Source: an uncultured Latescibacterota bacterium
GTDB lineage: Bacteria > Latescibacterota > UBA2968
Direction: 5' to 3'
Length of the DNA stretch: 64,000 nt
NCBI GenBank assembly: GCA_951812755.1
Contig: OX638329.1
Location: 3,046,522 to 3,110,521, forward strand
Each line of letters starts with the position of its first letter. The first letter of the stretch is position 1. Below the pieces are notes generated by a model, which was not told the DNA's origin, searched no databases, and saw nothing but the letters and a program-made list of their open reading frames with translations. Of this stretch, positions 17,000-26,432 are shown one piece after another. Made by a program: the position numbers and the translations under genes.

Positions 17000-17737
17000 A
17001 TGCCTCGTGGACGGTGTCATTTTGCGCTGGTGCTTGAGTTGCAGGAACTGCTTGATCGCGATTTGCCAGAAGTAGGTGCATTGAGCGGGCGGTATTTGCC
17101 GGAGCTTGTGGCGGGGTCTATGGCACCGGATGCGATGCGTTTGTTGGGGAAGATGGGCAAGTACGGATCGCATTTTTACGAAGAGGAGCGGCGCGAGACG
17201 TGGGGCAAGTCCGTTTCGGGTATGTTTGAGGAGCATCCCGATCTGGCGGATTATCAGAATATGGATCCGCGAGACCGCGTTTTGTTGATGGGGTATATCG
17301 CGCATCTGACGACGGATGAAGCGTTTCGCGATGAGGTGACCGTTCACGTACATGGCATTGAAGACTGGCGGCCTGTTATTTACGGGTTGTGGTCTTATGT
17401 AGATCAATTGCCCATTGATCACCCAGACCTCGCGGGGGTGCTGGATCAGTTTGAAGGGCGTGGGGGGGTGGGTTTTATTGACCGCGAAACAGTATCTCAA
17501 TTTGTGAGGCGCGCCCGGGGATGGGCAGAGAGCGAAGACCCTGTTGTTCACGAGCAGATATTGCTCAAGATGATGGGGCGCCCTCTGTCTGATGATGTGG
17601 AAATACGGCTTGCTGAGAATAGGGGGCGGGCAGATGCGTTTTTTGATGAGAATATAAAAGCGCGTTTTGTCGATGAAGCTATTGCGCGGGGGCGAGATGA
17701 GATTGAGAAATTTGTCAATGGGGTGTATAGTAGGTGA
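17000..17737 (+). CDS. Putative zinc-dependent phospholipase C-like protein
   Basis: Protein of 245 aa, mostly helical, AAGAAGGG 7 bases before the ATG. Seen: His7 near the start, APDAM (Asp44), SHFY (His58) and GYIAHLTTDEAFRDE (His102, Asp106). This spaced His/Asp order resembles the Zn_dep_PLPC family (phospholipase C / S1-P1 nuclease fold). There is no signal peptide, so it would be intracellular, unlike secreted members. The family call is by pattern and moderate; the enzyme activity is not established. Its own predicted promoter lies just upstream, and a dispersed repeat follows the stop. Confidence 0.55.
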   Translation: MPRGRCHFALVLELQELLDRDLPEVGALSGRYLPELVAGSMAPDAMRLLGKMGKYGSHFYEEERRETWGKSVSGMFEEHPDLADYQNMDPRDRVLLMGYIAHLTTDEAFRDEVTVHVHGIEDWRPVIYGLWSYVDQLPIDHPDLAGVLDQFEGRGGVGFIDRETVSQFVRRARGWAESEDPVVHEQILLKMMGRPLSDDVEIRLAENRGRADAFFDENIKARFVDEAIARGRDEIEKFVNGVYSR

Positions 17738-17741
17738 GGGT

Positions 17742-17846
17742 ATCCGCAGATGGACGCAGATGGACGCAGATAAATACAGATGAGAAGGAATAATTTGCAT
17801 TTAATCTGTGAAATCCCTGAATCCGCGAAAATCCGCGATTCAGACA
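17742..17846. repeat. CAGAT array plus ATCCGCG tract
   Basis: Begins 5 bases after a stop codon: ATCCGCAGATGGACGCAGAT with a further TGGACGCAGAT unit and degenerate units to 17782, followed by AATCCGCGAAAATCCGCGATT near 17820-17840. Same family as at 19970, 38081, 49690 and 59472. Confidence 0.7.
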
Positions 17847-17863
17847 GTTAGAAATGGTTCGTT

Positions 17864-19960
17864 ATGGGAATTAAAGTGTGGGTCGCACTTATAGGTGTTT
17901 TTGCCAGTTTTGTGTTTCTGGTGCAGGGGATGGGATATGTCGCGTTTTACCTTTCGCCGCGCGATCCGGATGCTATACAACGGGCATCGGAATTTGAGGC
18001 TATGATGGGCAGTCTGGTGCGTGCGCCCAAGGATGGTGTTGTGCCTGTGGTGCCGGTAGATGGGGATCGGGACCTCGAGGCTGTGATGGCGGATGTTGAG
18101 ATACCCAATCGCCATCCCGATGCAGCGGGGGCGGTGCATCGGGTGGCGGAATGGTCGGGTGGGCAATTTGCCGAAGCGCCTATGCTCGCCCAACGGGTGC
18201 GAGAAGGACATTTGCCACCTGTATCGGAACGCCTGCCGGAAGATCCTCTGGTTATTGTACCGCCGCAACAGCATGGGCCTTATGGGGGGACGTGGACGCG
18301 GTTTGCCACTGGTCCCCGCGATGTGGGTATTGTCGAAGCCCGGTTTGCGTATGAGGGCCTGGTGCGGTGGGATGCGATGGCGCAGAAAGTGATTCCCAAT
18401 CTGGCTGTGCGGTGGGAGACTGCCGATGGTGGGCGCAGTTTTGTATTTTATTTGCGCGAGGGGGTCAGGTGGTCAGACGGGCAGCCGTTTACGGTCGATG
18501 ATCTGGTCTTCTGGTATGAGGATGTGTTGCAAAATGAGGAGATAACGCCTGTTGTTCCGCGCGATTTTAAGCGGGGGGGACAGGTGATGGGGTTGGAGAA
18601 AGTCGATGATTATACGGTGCGGTTCACATTTTTGGAACCCAATGGGTTGTTTATCAAAAAATTGGCGTCGGGCCGCGGTTATGAGATGTTGCGCTATCCA
18701 GCCCATTATATGAAGCAGTTTCATCCGAAGTACACGTCTTTGGAAAAGCTCGAGGCGATGAGCGAGGCTGCGGGTTTTGATTTGTGGAAGCAGCTTTTTG
18801 AAGATATGCGCGATTGGCGCAATCCGGATATCCCGCGTTTGTGGCCGTGGATTGTGGTCGCGCCGCCGCCTGCGCGCCCGGCAGTGCTGGCGCGCAATCC
18901 CTATTATTGGAAGGTCGATCCCGATGGGAATCAACTGCCGTACATCGACCGCATGACATTTGAGATTTTTGATCCCGAGACCATTAATCTCAAGGCGATC
19001 AACGGGGAAATAGGCATGCAGGGGCGGCACCTGCAGTTCCAGAATTATCCGCTGTTTATGGAGGGGAGAAAGAAGGGCGATTATCGGGTTGTGCATTGGA
19101 TCAATGGATCGGCGGGATCAAATATCCTGGCGTTGAATTTGAATCACCGCGATCCGGAAATAAAGAGAATTATCGGGGATCACAGATTTAGAAAAGCCCT
19201 GTCGCACGCGCTGAATCGCGATGAATTAAACGAGGCGGATTATTTTGGGATTGGGAAGCCGAGGCAGGTTTGTCCGCCGCCATCGTCGCCGTTTTACGAC
19301 GCAGATTACGAGCGCGCATATATCGAATACGATCCCGAACGCGCAACCGAACTGCTCGACGAGATGGGTCTGAAACGCGGGAGAGATGGCATGCGACTGC
19401 GGGCAGATGGCGAACCGATTAAGCTCTATATTGAGACGACATCTCTGAACAATCGCATTCTGGAACTGGTGGCGAGTTATTGGACTGCGGTGGGGGTTCA
19501 GTCAGAAGTCAAGGAAGAAGCGCGGCAGTTGTTTTACGAGCGCAAAAAGGGTTTGTTGCACGATGTTGGCGTGTGGGGTGGGTCGGATGAGCAGATCGCT
19601 GTTCTGGATCCGCGCTGGCTCGTTCCATTTAGCGATGAGTCTGTACACGCGGTGGATTATGCGCGGTGGTATCGCACGGAGAAAAAACGCGGCGAAGAAC
19701 CCCCCAGAGATATGCGGCGGTGTATTGAGCTGTTTTGGGAGATTGAGAAGACGATTGATGAAGCCGAACAGATCAGGCTTATGGGAGAAATTATCGATTT
19801 GAATCGGAAGAATCTGTGGGTTATCGGCACGGTGGGGGCATTGCCCTCGTTTTATCTGGTTAAAAATTCATTTCGCAATGTGCCCGAGGTCGCGATGTCC
19901 GGCTGGGCATTTCGCACGCCCGGGAATACAGCGGTTGAGTGTTATGCGATAGAGGAATAG
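17864..19960 (+). CDS. Family 5 ABC substrate-binding protein (oligopeptide/nickel type)
   Basis: Extracytoplasmic solute receptor of 698 aa, longer than the usual 500-600. Seen: an N-terminal hydrophobic segment (VWVALIGVFASFVFLVQGMGYVAFYL), then an unusual spacer to about residue 125, then the SBP_bac_5 core: HGPYGGTWTRF, LAVRWETADGGRSFVFYLREGVRWSDGQPFTVDDLVFWYE, LSHALNRDELNEADY (RKALSHALNRDEL) and a C-terminal lobe. There is no clear lipobox, so it may be anchored by its N-terminal helix. The matching permeases and ATPases start at 21080; a nucleotidyltransferase cassette separates them. The substrate is not predictable from sequence: peptides, sugars and opines are all known for this family. 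Confidence 0.9.
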   Translation: MGIKVWVALIGVFASFVFLVQGMGYVAFYLSPRDPDAIQRASEFEAMMGSLVRAPKDGVVPVVPVDGDRDLEAVMADVEIPNRHPDAAGAVHRVAEWSGGQFAEAPMLAQRVREGHLPPVSERLPEDPLVIVPPQQHGPYGGTWTRFATGPRDVGIVEARFAYEGLVRWDAMAQKVIPNLAVRWETADGGRSFVFYLREGVRWSDGQPFTVDDLVFWYEDVLQNEEITPVVPRDFKRGGQVMGLEKVDDYTVRFTFLEPNGLFIKKLASGRGYEMLRYPAHYMKQFHPKYTSLEKLEAMSEAAGFDLWKQLFEDMRDWRNPDIPRLWPWIVVAPPPARPAVLARNPYYWKVDPDGNQLPYIDRMTFEIFDPETINLKAINGEIGMQGRHLQFQNYPLFMEGRKKGDYRVVHWINGSAGSNILALNLNHRDPEIKRIIGDHRFRKALSHALNRDELNEADYFGIGKPRQVCPPPSSPFYDADYERAYIEYDPERATELLDEMGLKRGRDGMRLRADGEPIKLYIETTSLNNRILELVASYWTAVGVQSEVKEEARQLFYERKKGLLHDVGVWGGSDEQIAVLDPRWLVPFSDESVHAVDYARWYRTEKKRGEEPPRDMRRCIELFWEIEKTIDEAEQIRLMGEIIDLNRKNLWVIGTVGALPSFYLVKNSFRNVPEVAMSGWAFRTPGNTAVECYAIEE

Positions 19961-19969
19961 AAGGCGAGT

Positions 19970-20040
19970 ATCCGCAGATGAACGCAGATGAACGCAGAAA
20001 AAACGCGAAAATGTAGGGGCAAAAGATATTTTGCCCAATG
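19970..20040. repeat. CAGAT array plus GTAGGGGC hairpin
   Basis: ATCCGCAGATGAACGCAGAT with a third unit and CGCAGAAAAAACGCGAA (19993-20009), then GGGGCAAAAGATATTTTGCCC (20016-20036), a hairpin. The array begins 10 bases after the SBP stop codon and is part-inverted at 20955-21052. Confidence 0.7.
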
Positions 20041-20090
20041 GCGAAGTAGCACCTACCTACCCACACGAGAAATTAGAGACAGGAGACTGT

Positions 20091-20357
20091 ATGGCTTATA
20101 AAACACAATCGCGGGACACGAATCCCAGGGTAGAACGCCTGCTCATTGAAGCGTATCGGCGAATGACACCACACGAAAAAGCCGAAAAAATATCCCAACT
20201 CTCTCAGGCGTGTACAGACCTTGCAATTTCGGGCATTCGCAGCCGGTATCCCGAAGCAGATGAGCGAGAAATCCGCCTTCGCCTCGGCGCGTTGCGGCTC
20301 CCCCGGCAGACCATGATTAAAGCATTTGGCTGGGACCCACACAAAGAGGGCTATTGA
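20091..20357 (+). CDS. Small partner of the nucleotidyltransferase cassette
   Basis: Helical protein of 88 aa; the ATG at 20091 has AGGAGA 5 bases upstream. Seen: RVERLLIEAYRRMTPHEKAEKI, then ACTDLAISGIRSRYPEADEREIRLRLGALRLP and a GWDP end. From general knowledge, proteins of this layout often sit next to nucleotidyltransferase genes in diverse bacteria; no function is established to my knowledge. It ends one base before the GTG of the next gene, so the two are translationally coupled. A toxin-antitoxin-like role is inference. Base use is less GC-biased at third positions than the transporter genes on either side. Confidence 0.75.
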   Translation: MAYKTQSRDTNPRVERLLIEAYRRMTPHEKAEKISQLSQACTDLAISGIRSRYPEADEREIRLRLGALRLPRQTMIKAFGWDPHKEGY

Positions 20358-20358
20358 G

Positions 20359-20937
20359 GTGATTTCTGAACCCCTTTGCGTCGCCCTGCAAATGGCTGAA
20401 ATTTTTGAAAACCTGGATATTCCGTATCTGGTGGGCGGGTCAATTGCCAGTTCAATCTACGGAGAGCCTCGCGCCACACAGGATATCGACATGGTTGCAG
20501 AACTGAAGAATCACCATATTCAAGCTCTCATTTCAAATACCAAAAACGCATTTTATATCGAAAAAGAAGACGTTATTCGCGCTATCTCTCGGCACAGTTC
20601 CTTCAATGTTATCCATCTCGAAACAATGATTAAGGTAGATATTTTTGTACCTGGTTCTGAAGCGATTGACCGCGAAGAAATGCGTCGTCGAAGGCCGCAG
20701 ACCATTGCTGACACGCAATTGGTCGTAGCAACGCCAGAGGATATTGTGCTGCAAAAATTGATCTGGTATCGAAAAGGTGGCGAAGTTTCAGACCGGCAAT
20801 GGCGGGATGTATCGGGTATCTTAAAAGTACAGGGCGACAGGTTAGATTGGGATTACCTGAACCACTGGGCGGAATCTCTAAATTTGTCTGAACTATTGCA
20901 ACGGACAAAAGAAGCGTCTGAGGAACACAATGGCTGA
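20359..20937 (+). CDS. Nucleotidyltransferase-fold protein
   Basis: Protein of 192 aa if read from the GTG at 20359, which lies one base after the upstream stop with GAGGG 8 bases before it; an in-frame ATG at 20326 would overlap the neighbour. Seen: the Pol-beta-type nucleotidyltransferase core YLVGGSIASSIYGEPRATQDIDM with GGS (26-28) and DxD (Asp42, Asp44), followed by KVDIFV with a possible third acidic residue, and EDIVLQKLIWY. This matches the AbiEii/MNT-like group of stand-alone nucleotidyltransferases. The cassette is bounded by inverted dispersed repeats and splits an ABC importer, which suggests it was acquired. Confidence 0.82.
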   Translation: MISEPLCVALQMAEIFENLDIPYLVGGSIASSIYGEPRATQDIDMVAELKNHHIQALISNTKNAFYIEKEDVIRAISRHSSFNVIHLETMIKVDIFVPGSEAIDREEMRRRRPQTIADTQLVVATPEDIVLQKLIWYRKGGEVSDRQWRDVSGILKVQGDRLDWDYLNHWAESLNLSELLQRTKEASEEHNG

Positions 20938-20947
20938 ACTCAAAATA

Positions 20948-21052
20948 GTTTTATCTTCATTTATCTGCGTCATCTGCGAAAAACGCTCAAATGAACTGGC
21001 CTGAGAGGCGGCCAGTTGTACCCCGCTCATTCGCGTTTTTTTCTGCGGATAG
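20948..21052. repeat. Inverted CAGAT/CGCAG repeat with internal hairpin
   Basis: ATTTATCTGCGTCATCTGCG, then a hairpin (ACTGGCC / GGCCAGT, about 20995-21018), then CGCGTTTTTTTCTGCGGAT (to 21050). It is the inverse of the repeats at 9675 and 19993, placed after the cassette. Confidence 0.65.
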
Positions 21053-21079
21053 TTTTTTTACCTCCCAGGAAATTTTTAT

Positions 21080-22075
21080 ATGCTCGTCCTCATCATTAAA
21101 CGCTTACTATGGATGATTCCCACGATGGTCATCATCTCATTTATTTCATTTTCGATTATCCAGCTTCCACCGGGGGATTATCTCACGTCGTATATTGCTG
21201 CGTTGGGTGAAACGGGGGAGACTGTGGATGAGGCACAGGCTGCGGCACTGCGGGCGCGTTACAATCTCGATCAGCCTTTTATGGTGCAATACTGGCGGTG
21301 GCTGGTCGGCATGACGCGGGGCGATTTGGGGATGTCGTTTGAGTGGAATCGGCCCGTGACTGAGCTGATTGGCGAACGCATTTTGTTGACGTCTATTATT
21401 TCGATTGTGACGTTGTTGATGACGTGGGCGCTGGCGATTCCGGTTGGGATTTATTCGGCTGTGAAGCAGTATTCACTGCCGGATTATTGTTTTACGTTTC
21501 TGGGTTTTATCGGGCTTGCGACGCCCAATTTTTTGCTCGCGCTCGTTTTTATGTATATCGGGTATTCCGTGTTTGGAGTGAGCGCGGGCGGTCTGTTTTC
21601 TCCGGAATATCAGAGTGCGGCGTGGTCTTTTGGCAAATTTCTCGATTTGCTTGGGCATTTGTGGATTCCGGTGATTGTAATTGGTACGTCGGGTACGGCG
21701 GGATTGATACGGGTGATGCGGGGCAATTTGCTGGATGAATTGCGGAAGCAATACGTGATGACTGCCCGCGCCAAAGGCGTGCGCTATTGGGTGTTGCTGA
21801 TGCGGTATCCGGTGCGCGTCGCGCTCAATCCGCTCGTCAGTACTGTGGGATGGGTTTTGCCGGGCATTGTGTCTGGGGCGACTATTACGTCTGTGGTATT
21901 GGGCTTGCCGACGACGGGACCACTGTTGTTGCGCGCGCTTATGAATCAGGATATGTATTTGGCGGGCAGTATGGTGATGATGTTGAGCCTGCTGACACTT
22001 GTCGGTACGCTTATATCAGACATTTTGTTGTTGTGGCTCGATCCGCGCATTCGCTATGAAGAGGGGGAGCATTAG
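21080..22075 (+). CDS. ABC importer permease, DppB/OppB type
   Basis: Inner-membrane permease of 331 aa with six predicted helices. Seen: N-terminal IKRLLWMIPTMVIISFISFSIIQLPPGDYL typical of DppB, RYNLDQPFMVQYWRWL, and the EAA-loop region VMRGNLLDELRKQYVMTARAKGV that contacts the ATPases. It ends immediately before the next permease ATG (TAG then ATG), so the two are coupled. It belongs with the substrate-binding protein at 17864. Confidence 0.93.
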   Translation: MLVLIIKRLLWMIPTMVIISFISFSIIQLPPGDYLTSYIAALGETGETVDEAQAAALRARYNLDQPFMVQYWRWLVGMTRGDLGMSFEWNRPVTELIGERILLTSIISIVTLLMTWALAIPVGIYSAVKQYSLPDYCFTFLGFIGLATPNFLLALVFMYIGYSVFGVSAGGLFSPEYQSAAWSFGKFLDLLGHLWIPVIVIGTSGTAGLIRVMRGNLLDELRKQYVMTARAKGVRYWVLLMRYPVRVALNPLVSTVGWVLPGIVSGATITSVVLGLPTTGPLLLRALMNQDMYLAGSMVMMLSLLTLVGTLISDILLLWLDPRIRYEEGEH

Positions 22076-23209
22076 ATGGCTATGCCACGGGAAGAAGTTG
22101 TCGAGCGAGATGTGCAGACCGGGGAAACGGAAGCGTATGCCGCGTCTCAGTGGCAATTGATGTGGTGGAAGTTTCGCAAGCACCGCATGGCGATGGCTGC
22201 GGGTATGGTTATTGTCGCGCTTTATGTGGTGGCTGTGTTTTGCGAGTTTTTGGCGCCTTATACGCTCAATCATCGGCAGGTCGCCTATGCGTTTGCCCCG
22301 CCCCAGCGGTTGAATTTTGTGTCGGATGAGGGGGTGCATTTGAGGCCGTTTGTGTATGGGTTTAAAGGCGTGCGGCATCCGGAAACGCTTCGGAAATTCT
22401 ACATAGAAGATCGAGAACAGCGCTATGCCATACGTTTATTTGTGCGGGGCGCGCCCTATCGGTTTTGGGGATTATTTGAGACGGATGTCCATCTCTTCGG
22501 CGTTGATGAGGAGGGCACACTTTTTCTTTTGGGTACGGATCATCTTGGGCGGGATTTGCTTTCGAGGATTATTTACGGTTCGCGCATTTCGCTGACGATA
22601 GGGCTGGTAGGGGTGACACTGAGTTTTGTGTTTGGTCTGGTAATCGGTGTGGTGTCTGGATACTACGGAGGGTGGATCGACAATCTCATTCAGCGCGGGA
22701 TTGAGATTCTCAGGTCGTTTCCGTCTATTCCGCTGTGGATGGCCCTGGCCGCGGCCCTGCCTTCGTCGTGGTCGCCCTTGCAGATTTATATGGGTATTAC
22801 GGTTGTGTTGTCCTTTATTGGGTGGACGGGTTTGGCGCGGCAGGTGCGCGGGAAAATTTTGTCGTTGCGAGAAGAGGATTTTGCAACCGCTGCACTGATT
22901 GTCGGCGCGAGTCGCTGGCGAATTATGACGCGGCATCTGCTGCCTTCGTTTATGAGCCATATTATTGTGAGTTTGACGCTCGCTGTGCCGGGCATGATTT
23001 TGGGCGAGACCTCGCTGAGTTTTCTCGGTCTTGGGCTGCGTCCGCCTGTGACGAGTTGGGGCGTGTTGCTCAAAGAGGCGCAAAATGTTCAGGCGGTGGC
23101 TTTTCAGCCGTGGCTTTTGACGCCTGTGATTTTTGTGATTATTACTGTGCTCGCATTTAATTTTGTCGGCGACGGTCTGCGCGACGCCGCCGATCCTTAT
23201 TCACGTTAG
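22076..23209 (+). CDS. ABC importer permease, DppC/OppC type
   Basis: Second permease, 377 aa, starting in the base after the first one's stop. Seen: an N-terminal cytoplasmic tail with QLMWWKFRKHRMAMAAGMVIVALY (first helix), an enlarged periplasmic segment between helices 1 and 2 (about residues 60-145), LGTDHLGRDLLSRIIYGSRISLTIGL typical of OppC, and the EAA loop EEDFATAALIVGASRWRIMTRHLLPS. The enlarged loop is longer than in classical DppC and is seen in some family members. Confidence 0.93.
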   Translation: MAMPREEVVERDVQTGETEAYAASQWQLMWWKFRKHRMAMAAGMVIVALYVVAVFCEFLAPYTLNHRQVAYAFAPPQRLNFVSDEGVHLRPFVYGFKGVRHPETLRKFYIEDREQRYAIRLFVRGAPYRFWGLFETDVHLFGVDEEGTLFLLGTDHLGRDLLSRIIYGSRISLTIGLVGVTLSFVFGLVIGVVSGYYGGWIDNLIQRGIEILRSFPSIPLWMALAAALPSSWSPLQIYMGITVVLSFIGWTGLARQVRGKILSLREEDFATAALIVGASRWRIMTRHLLPSFMSHIIVSLTLAVPGMILGETSLSFLGLGLRPPVTSWGVLLKEAQNVQAVAFQPWLLTPVIFVIITVLAFNFVGDGLRDAADPYSR

Positions 23210-23221
23210 GGGATTAGACTT

Positions 23222-23974
23222 ATGGAACTTCGACAGAATCGAGTGAAACACAAGTTGCAACGCGGCGAACAGGCGTATATCGCCGGTGGATTTACGCACG
23301 CGGATGATATCGACGCATTTGGTCCCGCAAATTTTGATGGGATATGGATTGAGGGAGAGCACGGTGCGATGACTTTTGACGAGTTGGGCAATCTCACGCG
23401 CGCCTGTGACTTGTGGGGCATGACGTCTATTGTGCGCGTCAATCGCAATGATCAGACGCTTATTTATCGCACGCTGGATAGGGGGGCGCAGGGCATTGTG
23501 GTGCCGCATGTGAATACGCGCGAAGAAGCGGAAAATGTCGTGGCTGGCGGGCGGTTTGCCCCCATTGGGCAGCGCGGTATGTTCACGAGCCGGCAGGGCT
23601 ATGGGGTCGCGGATTATTTTGCAAAGGCCAATGACGAGGTATTGCTCACCATTTTGATTGAAGATATCGTCGCGGTGGAGAATTTGGATGAGATTTTGAC
23701 TGTGGATCAGATTGATGTGTTTTTTGTTGCGCCTTCAGATCTGGGGGCGTCGATGGGATATATTGGCGATTTGGAAAATAAAGTGGTGCAAAAGACGATT
23801 GACTACGCGCTTGCTAAGATCATCGCGGCGGGGCGCGTAGCGGGTACGATGACCTCGTCGGATAATGTAGGTAACTTTGCTGCTGCCGGGGTGCAGATGA
23901 TGCTGGTGAATAGCACTGGGTGGTTGCAAGAGGGCGCAAGGACGTTTATAGCGCGGGCAAGAGAGGCCGTGTGA
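23222..23974 (+). CDS. HpcH/HpaI-type class II aldolase
   Basis: Cytoplasmic TIM-barrel aldolase of 250 aa. Seen: FDGIWIEGEHGAM (family pattern with the acidic metal-site region), SIVRVNRNDQTLIYRTLDRGAQGIVVPHVNT with the arginine and the PHV segment, and GQRGMFTSRQGYG. Known members cleave 2-keto-3-deoxy or 4-hydroxy-2-oxo acids to pyruvate plus an aldehyde with a divalent metal. Position inside the importer operon (12 bases after a permease, 1 base before an ATPase) implies the imported compound or its product is a hydroxy-keto acid; that is inference. Confidence 0.88.
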   Translation: MELRQNRVKHKLQRGEQAYIAGGFTHADDIDAFGPANFDGIWIEGEHGAMTFDELGNLTRACDLWGMTSIVRVNRNDQTLIYRTLDRGAQGIVVPHVNTREEAENVVAGGRFAPIGQRGMFTSRQGYGVADYFAKANDEVLLTILIEDIVAVENLDEILTVDQIDVFFVAPSDLGASMGYIGDLENKVVQKTIDYALAKIIAAGRVAGTMTSSDNVGNFAAAGVQMMLVNSTGWLQEGARTFIARAREAV

Positions 23975-23975
23975 T

Positions 23976-24983
23976 TTGGACAATGTGCTGACCATAAATA
24001 ATTTGAAGACGCACTTTTTTCTCGATGAGGGAACGGTTCACGCAGTGGATGGCGTGACGATGGATATTCCCCGGGGGAAGACGGTGGGTATTGTGGGTGA
24101 GAGTGGTTGCGGGAAGAGCGTGACGGCTTTTTCGGCTTTGCGCCTGGTGTCATCGCCCGGGCGAATTGTGGCGGGTGAGATTGTTTTGCACCGGTCCAAC
24201 CGCGAGATTCGTTTGACGGATCTGGATGAGGAGGGCGAGGATATCCGCGCGATTCGCGGGCATGAGATTGCGATGATTTTTCAGGAGCCGATGACGTCGC
24301 TGAGCCCGGTGCATACGGTGGGGTTTCAAATTGTGGAGGCGATTCGGTTGCATCTCAACTTGCGAGGTGAAGAAGCGCGGTCACTCGCCGTAAATATGCT
24401 GGATCGGGTTGGGATTCCAGATGCGGATCGGCGGTTTGCACAATATCCGCACGAGATGAGCGGTGGGATGCGACAGCGCGTGATGATTGCCATGGCGCTT
24501 TCGTGCCGTCCTGCACTGTTGATTGCCGATGAACCCACGACGGCATTAGATGTTACCATTCAGGCGCAGATACTGGATTTGATGCGCGATTTGCAAGACG
24601 AGTTTCAGATGTCGATTATGCTGATTACACACGATTTGGGTGTGGTTGCAGAGATGGCAGATGAGGTTGCGGTAATGTATATGGGGCGCATTGTGGAACA
24701 CGCGGCGACAGAGGAGATTTTTGAAAATCCCAAACATCCCTATACGCAGGCATTAATGCAATCTATCCCGGGTATGATCCGGGAGAGAAAGACGCGGTTG
24801 CAGACGATCAGGGGGTCTGTACCCGATCCCTATACGCAATTGCAGGGGTGTCCTTTTCATCCGCGATGTGAAGAGGCGCAGGACGGGGTATGCAATGTGG
24901 GCGAAAGGCCGGAATTGCTCGTTGTCGGAGATGGGCATGCGGTTGCGTGTGTGCTGTATGGGAAGGATGTGCGCGATGCGTGA
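23976..24983 (+). CDS. ABC importer ATPase, DppD/OppD type
   Basis: ATPase subunit of 335 aa. A TTG at 23976, one base after the aldolase stop, is taken as start; a GTG at 23985 is an alternative. Seen: Walker A GESGCGKS near residue 45, signature [14 protein letters not shown] near 165, Walker [14 protein letters not shown]-loop ITHDLGVV, and the C-terminal oligopeptide-family Cys cluster GCPFHPRC...C. It pairs with the next gene to energise the permeases. It overlaps the following gene by 8 bases. Confidence 0.93.
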   Translation: MDNVLTINNLKTHFFLDEGTVHAVDGVTMDIPRGKTVGIVGESGCGKSVTAFSALRLVSSPGRIVAGEIVLHRSNREIRLTDLDEEGEDIRAIRGHEIAMIFQEPMTSLSPVHTVGFQIVEAIRLHLNLRGEEARSLAVNMLDRVGIPDADRRFAQYPHEMSGGMRQRVMIAMALSCRPALLIADEPTTALDVTIQAQILDLMRDLQDEFQMSIMLITHDLGVVAEMADEVAVMYMGRIVEHAATEEIFENPKHPYTQALMQSIPGMIRERKTRLQTIRGSVPDPYTQLQGCPFHPRCEEAQDGVCNVGERPELLVVGDGHAVACVLYGKDVRDA

Positions 24984-25989
24984 ACAGAACGCTCTGCTGC
25001 GGGTGCGCGATTTGAAAAAGCACTTTCCCATTACGCGCGGTTTTTTCAATACGGTTGTCGGTCAGGTCAAAGCCGTGGATGGCGTGAGTTTTGATTTGTT
25101 TGAAGGGGAGTGCCTGGGGCTGGTTGGGGAAAGCGGATCGGGTAAAACAACGGTTGGGCGCACGATTTTGCGGGCGATAGCTCCCACGGCTGGCGAGGTG
25201 TGGTTTCGCAAGGATAGCGAGGAGGTCGATGTTGCACGGGCACCTCACGATGTGCTCAAGTCGCTGCGCCGAGATATGCAGATGATTTTTCAGGACCCTT
25301 ATGCCTCCTTGAATCCGCGTATGACGGTGCTCGATATTATTGGTGAACCGTTGCTGGTCAATGGGGTTGCAGATCGACACGAGCGGGAGATGCGCGTGCG
25401 GGAATTGCTCGTTCAGGTGGGGCTGAATCCCCATTTTTTGCGGCGGTATCCACACGCTTTTAGCGGGGGGCAGAGGCAGCGCATTGGCATTGCGAGGGCA
25501 CTGGCATTGCATCCCAGGTTGATTGTGGCGGATGAACCTGTTTCCGCGCTGGATGTCTCTGTACAGGCGCAGGTGCTCAATTTGCTTCAGGAGTTGCAAG
25601 AAAAGTTCGGGTTGACCTATTTGTTTGTCGCACACGATTTGAGTGTGGTGCGCCATATTTCCGATCGCGTGGCGGTGATGTATGTGGGTAAGATTGTGGA
25701 GTTGGCTCCGGTTGATCAGCTTTTTCAAAGTCCCGCGCATCCCTATACCGAGGCACTCTTGTCGGCGGTACCCAATCCTGATCCCAAACAAAAGAAGAAG
25801 CGCGTTTTACTTTCTGGCGAGGTGGCGGATCCTGGAGATACACCTTCGGGGTGCGCGTTTCATCCGCGTTGCCCTTATGCTGAGGATCGGTGTAAGGAGG
25901 AAGTTCCAGAATTGCGCGAGATCGCGTCAGGGCATGCAGTGCGCTGTCATTTGAGCGATGTATTGCAGTTGGAAGGCATGACGGGGTAG
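24976..25989 (+). CDS. ABC importer ATPase, DppF/OppF type
   Basis: Second ATPase, 337 aa. The ATG at 24976 overlaps the previous gene's end by 8 bases (ATGCGTGA); an in-frame ATG at 24868 would extend far into that gene and is rejected. Seen: [13 protein letters not shown], typical of OppF/DppF starts, Walker [10 protein letters not shown], Walker [13 protein letters not shown], signature [15 protein letters not shown]-loop VAHDLSVV, and the C-terminal [14 protein letters not shown] cluster. This completes a five-part importer. Confidence 0.93.
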   Translation: MREQNALLRVRDLKKHFPITRGFFNTVVGQVKAVDGVSFDLFEGECLGLVGESGSGKTTVGRTILRAIAPTAGEVWFRKDSEEVDVARAPHDVLKSLRRDMQMIFQDPYASLNPRMTVLDIIGEPLLVNGVADRHEREMRVRELLVQVGLNPHFLRRYPHAFSGGQRQRIGIARALALHPRLIVADEPVSALDVSVQAQVLNLLQELQEKFGLTYLFVAHDLSVVRHISDRVAVMYVGKIVELAPVDQLFQSPAHPYTEALLSAVPNPDPKQKKKRVLLSGEVADPGDTPSGCAFHPRCPYAEDRCKEEVPELREIASGHAVRCHLSDVLQLEGMTG

Positions 25990-26034
25990 GGGCAGACCCG
26001 AAAATCTGTCCATCATTTTAACAAGGAGAAAGAG

Positions 26035-26421
26035 ATGAAGGTTGAACACATTGCTTTTGTGGTTGATGATCCCGATGTGGTTGCAAAATGGTATTGCGAT
26101 AATCTGGGCATGCGCGTTGTGCGCCAGGGACCGCCGCCGATCAAGATGACGTTTTTGGCAGATTCGGAAGGGGAGACGGTGTACGAGGTTTATCATCAGC
26201 CAGAAGTGGAGACCCCAGATTATGCTTCGATGCACCATCTGGCGCTGCATTTTGCTTATGCGACGGAGGATATTGAGGCTGATTTTGCGCGTTTGAAAGC
26301 CGCGGGTGCAACGGTTGTGCAGGAACCCGAACCCACGGATGCAGGCGATACGCTGGCTATGCTGCGCGATCCCTGGGGCGTTTGCGTCCAACTGGTGCAT
26401 CGCAAAGAGAAGATGCTTTGA
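26035..26421 (+). CDS. VOC (glyoxalase/dioxygenase superfamily) protein
   Basis: Single vicinal-oxygen-chelate domain protein of 128 aa with AAGGAG before the ATG. Seen: VEHIAFVVDDPDVVAKWYCDNLGMRVV with the first metal-ligand His, a Glu-containing strand, HHLALHFAY with the second His, and LRDPWGVCVQLVH at the end. Such domains bind a divalent metal and act as glyoxalases, epimerases or extradiol dioxygenases. It sits 45 bases after the importer ATPase, so it may act on the imported compound. Exact activity unknown. Confidence 0.85.
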   Translation: MKVEHIAFVVDDPDVVAKWYCDNLGMRVVRQGPPPIKMTFLADSEGETVYEVYHQPEVETPDYASMHHLALHFAYATEDIEADFARLKAAGATVVQEPEPTDAGDTLAMLRDPWGVCVQLVHRKEKML

Positions 26422-26432
26422 GGATTAAAAAT

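Noticed and set aside
17000-17737. Secreted bacterial phospholipase C
   Set aside because: No signal peptide is present; only a fold-level resemblance of the His/Asp pattern is retained.
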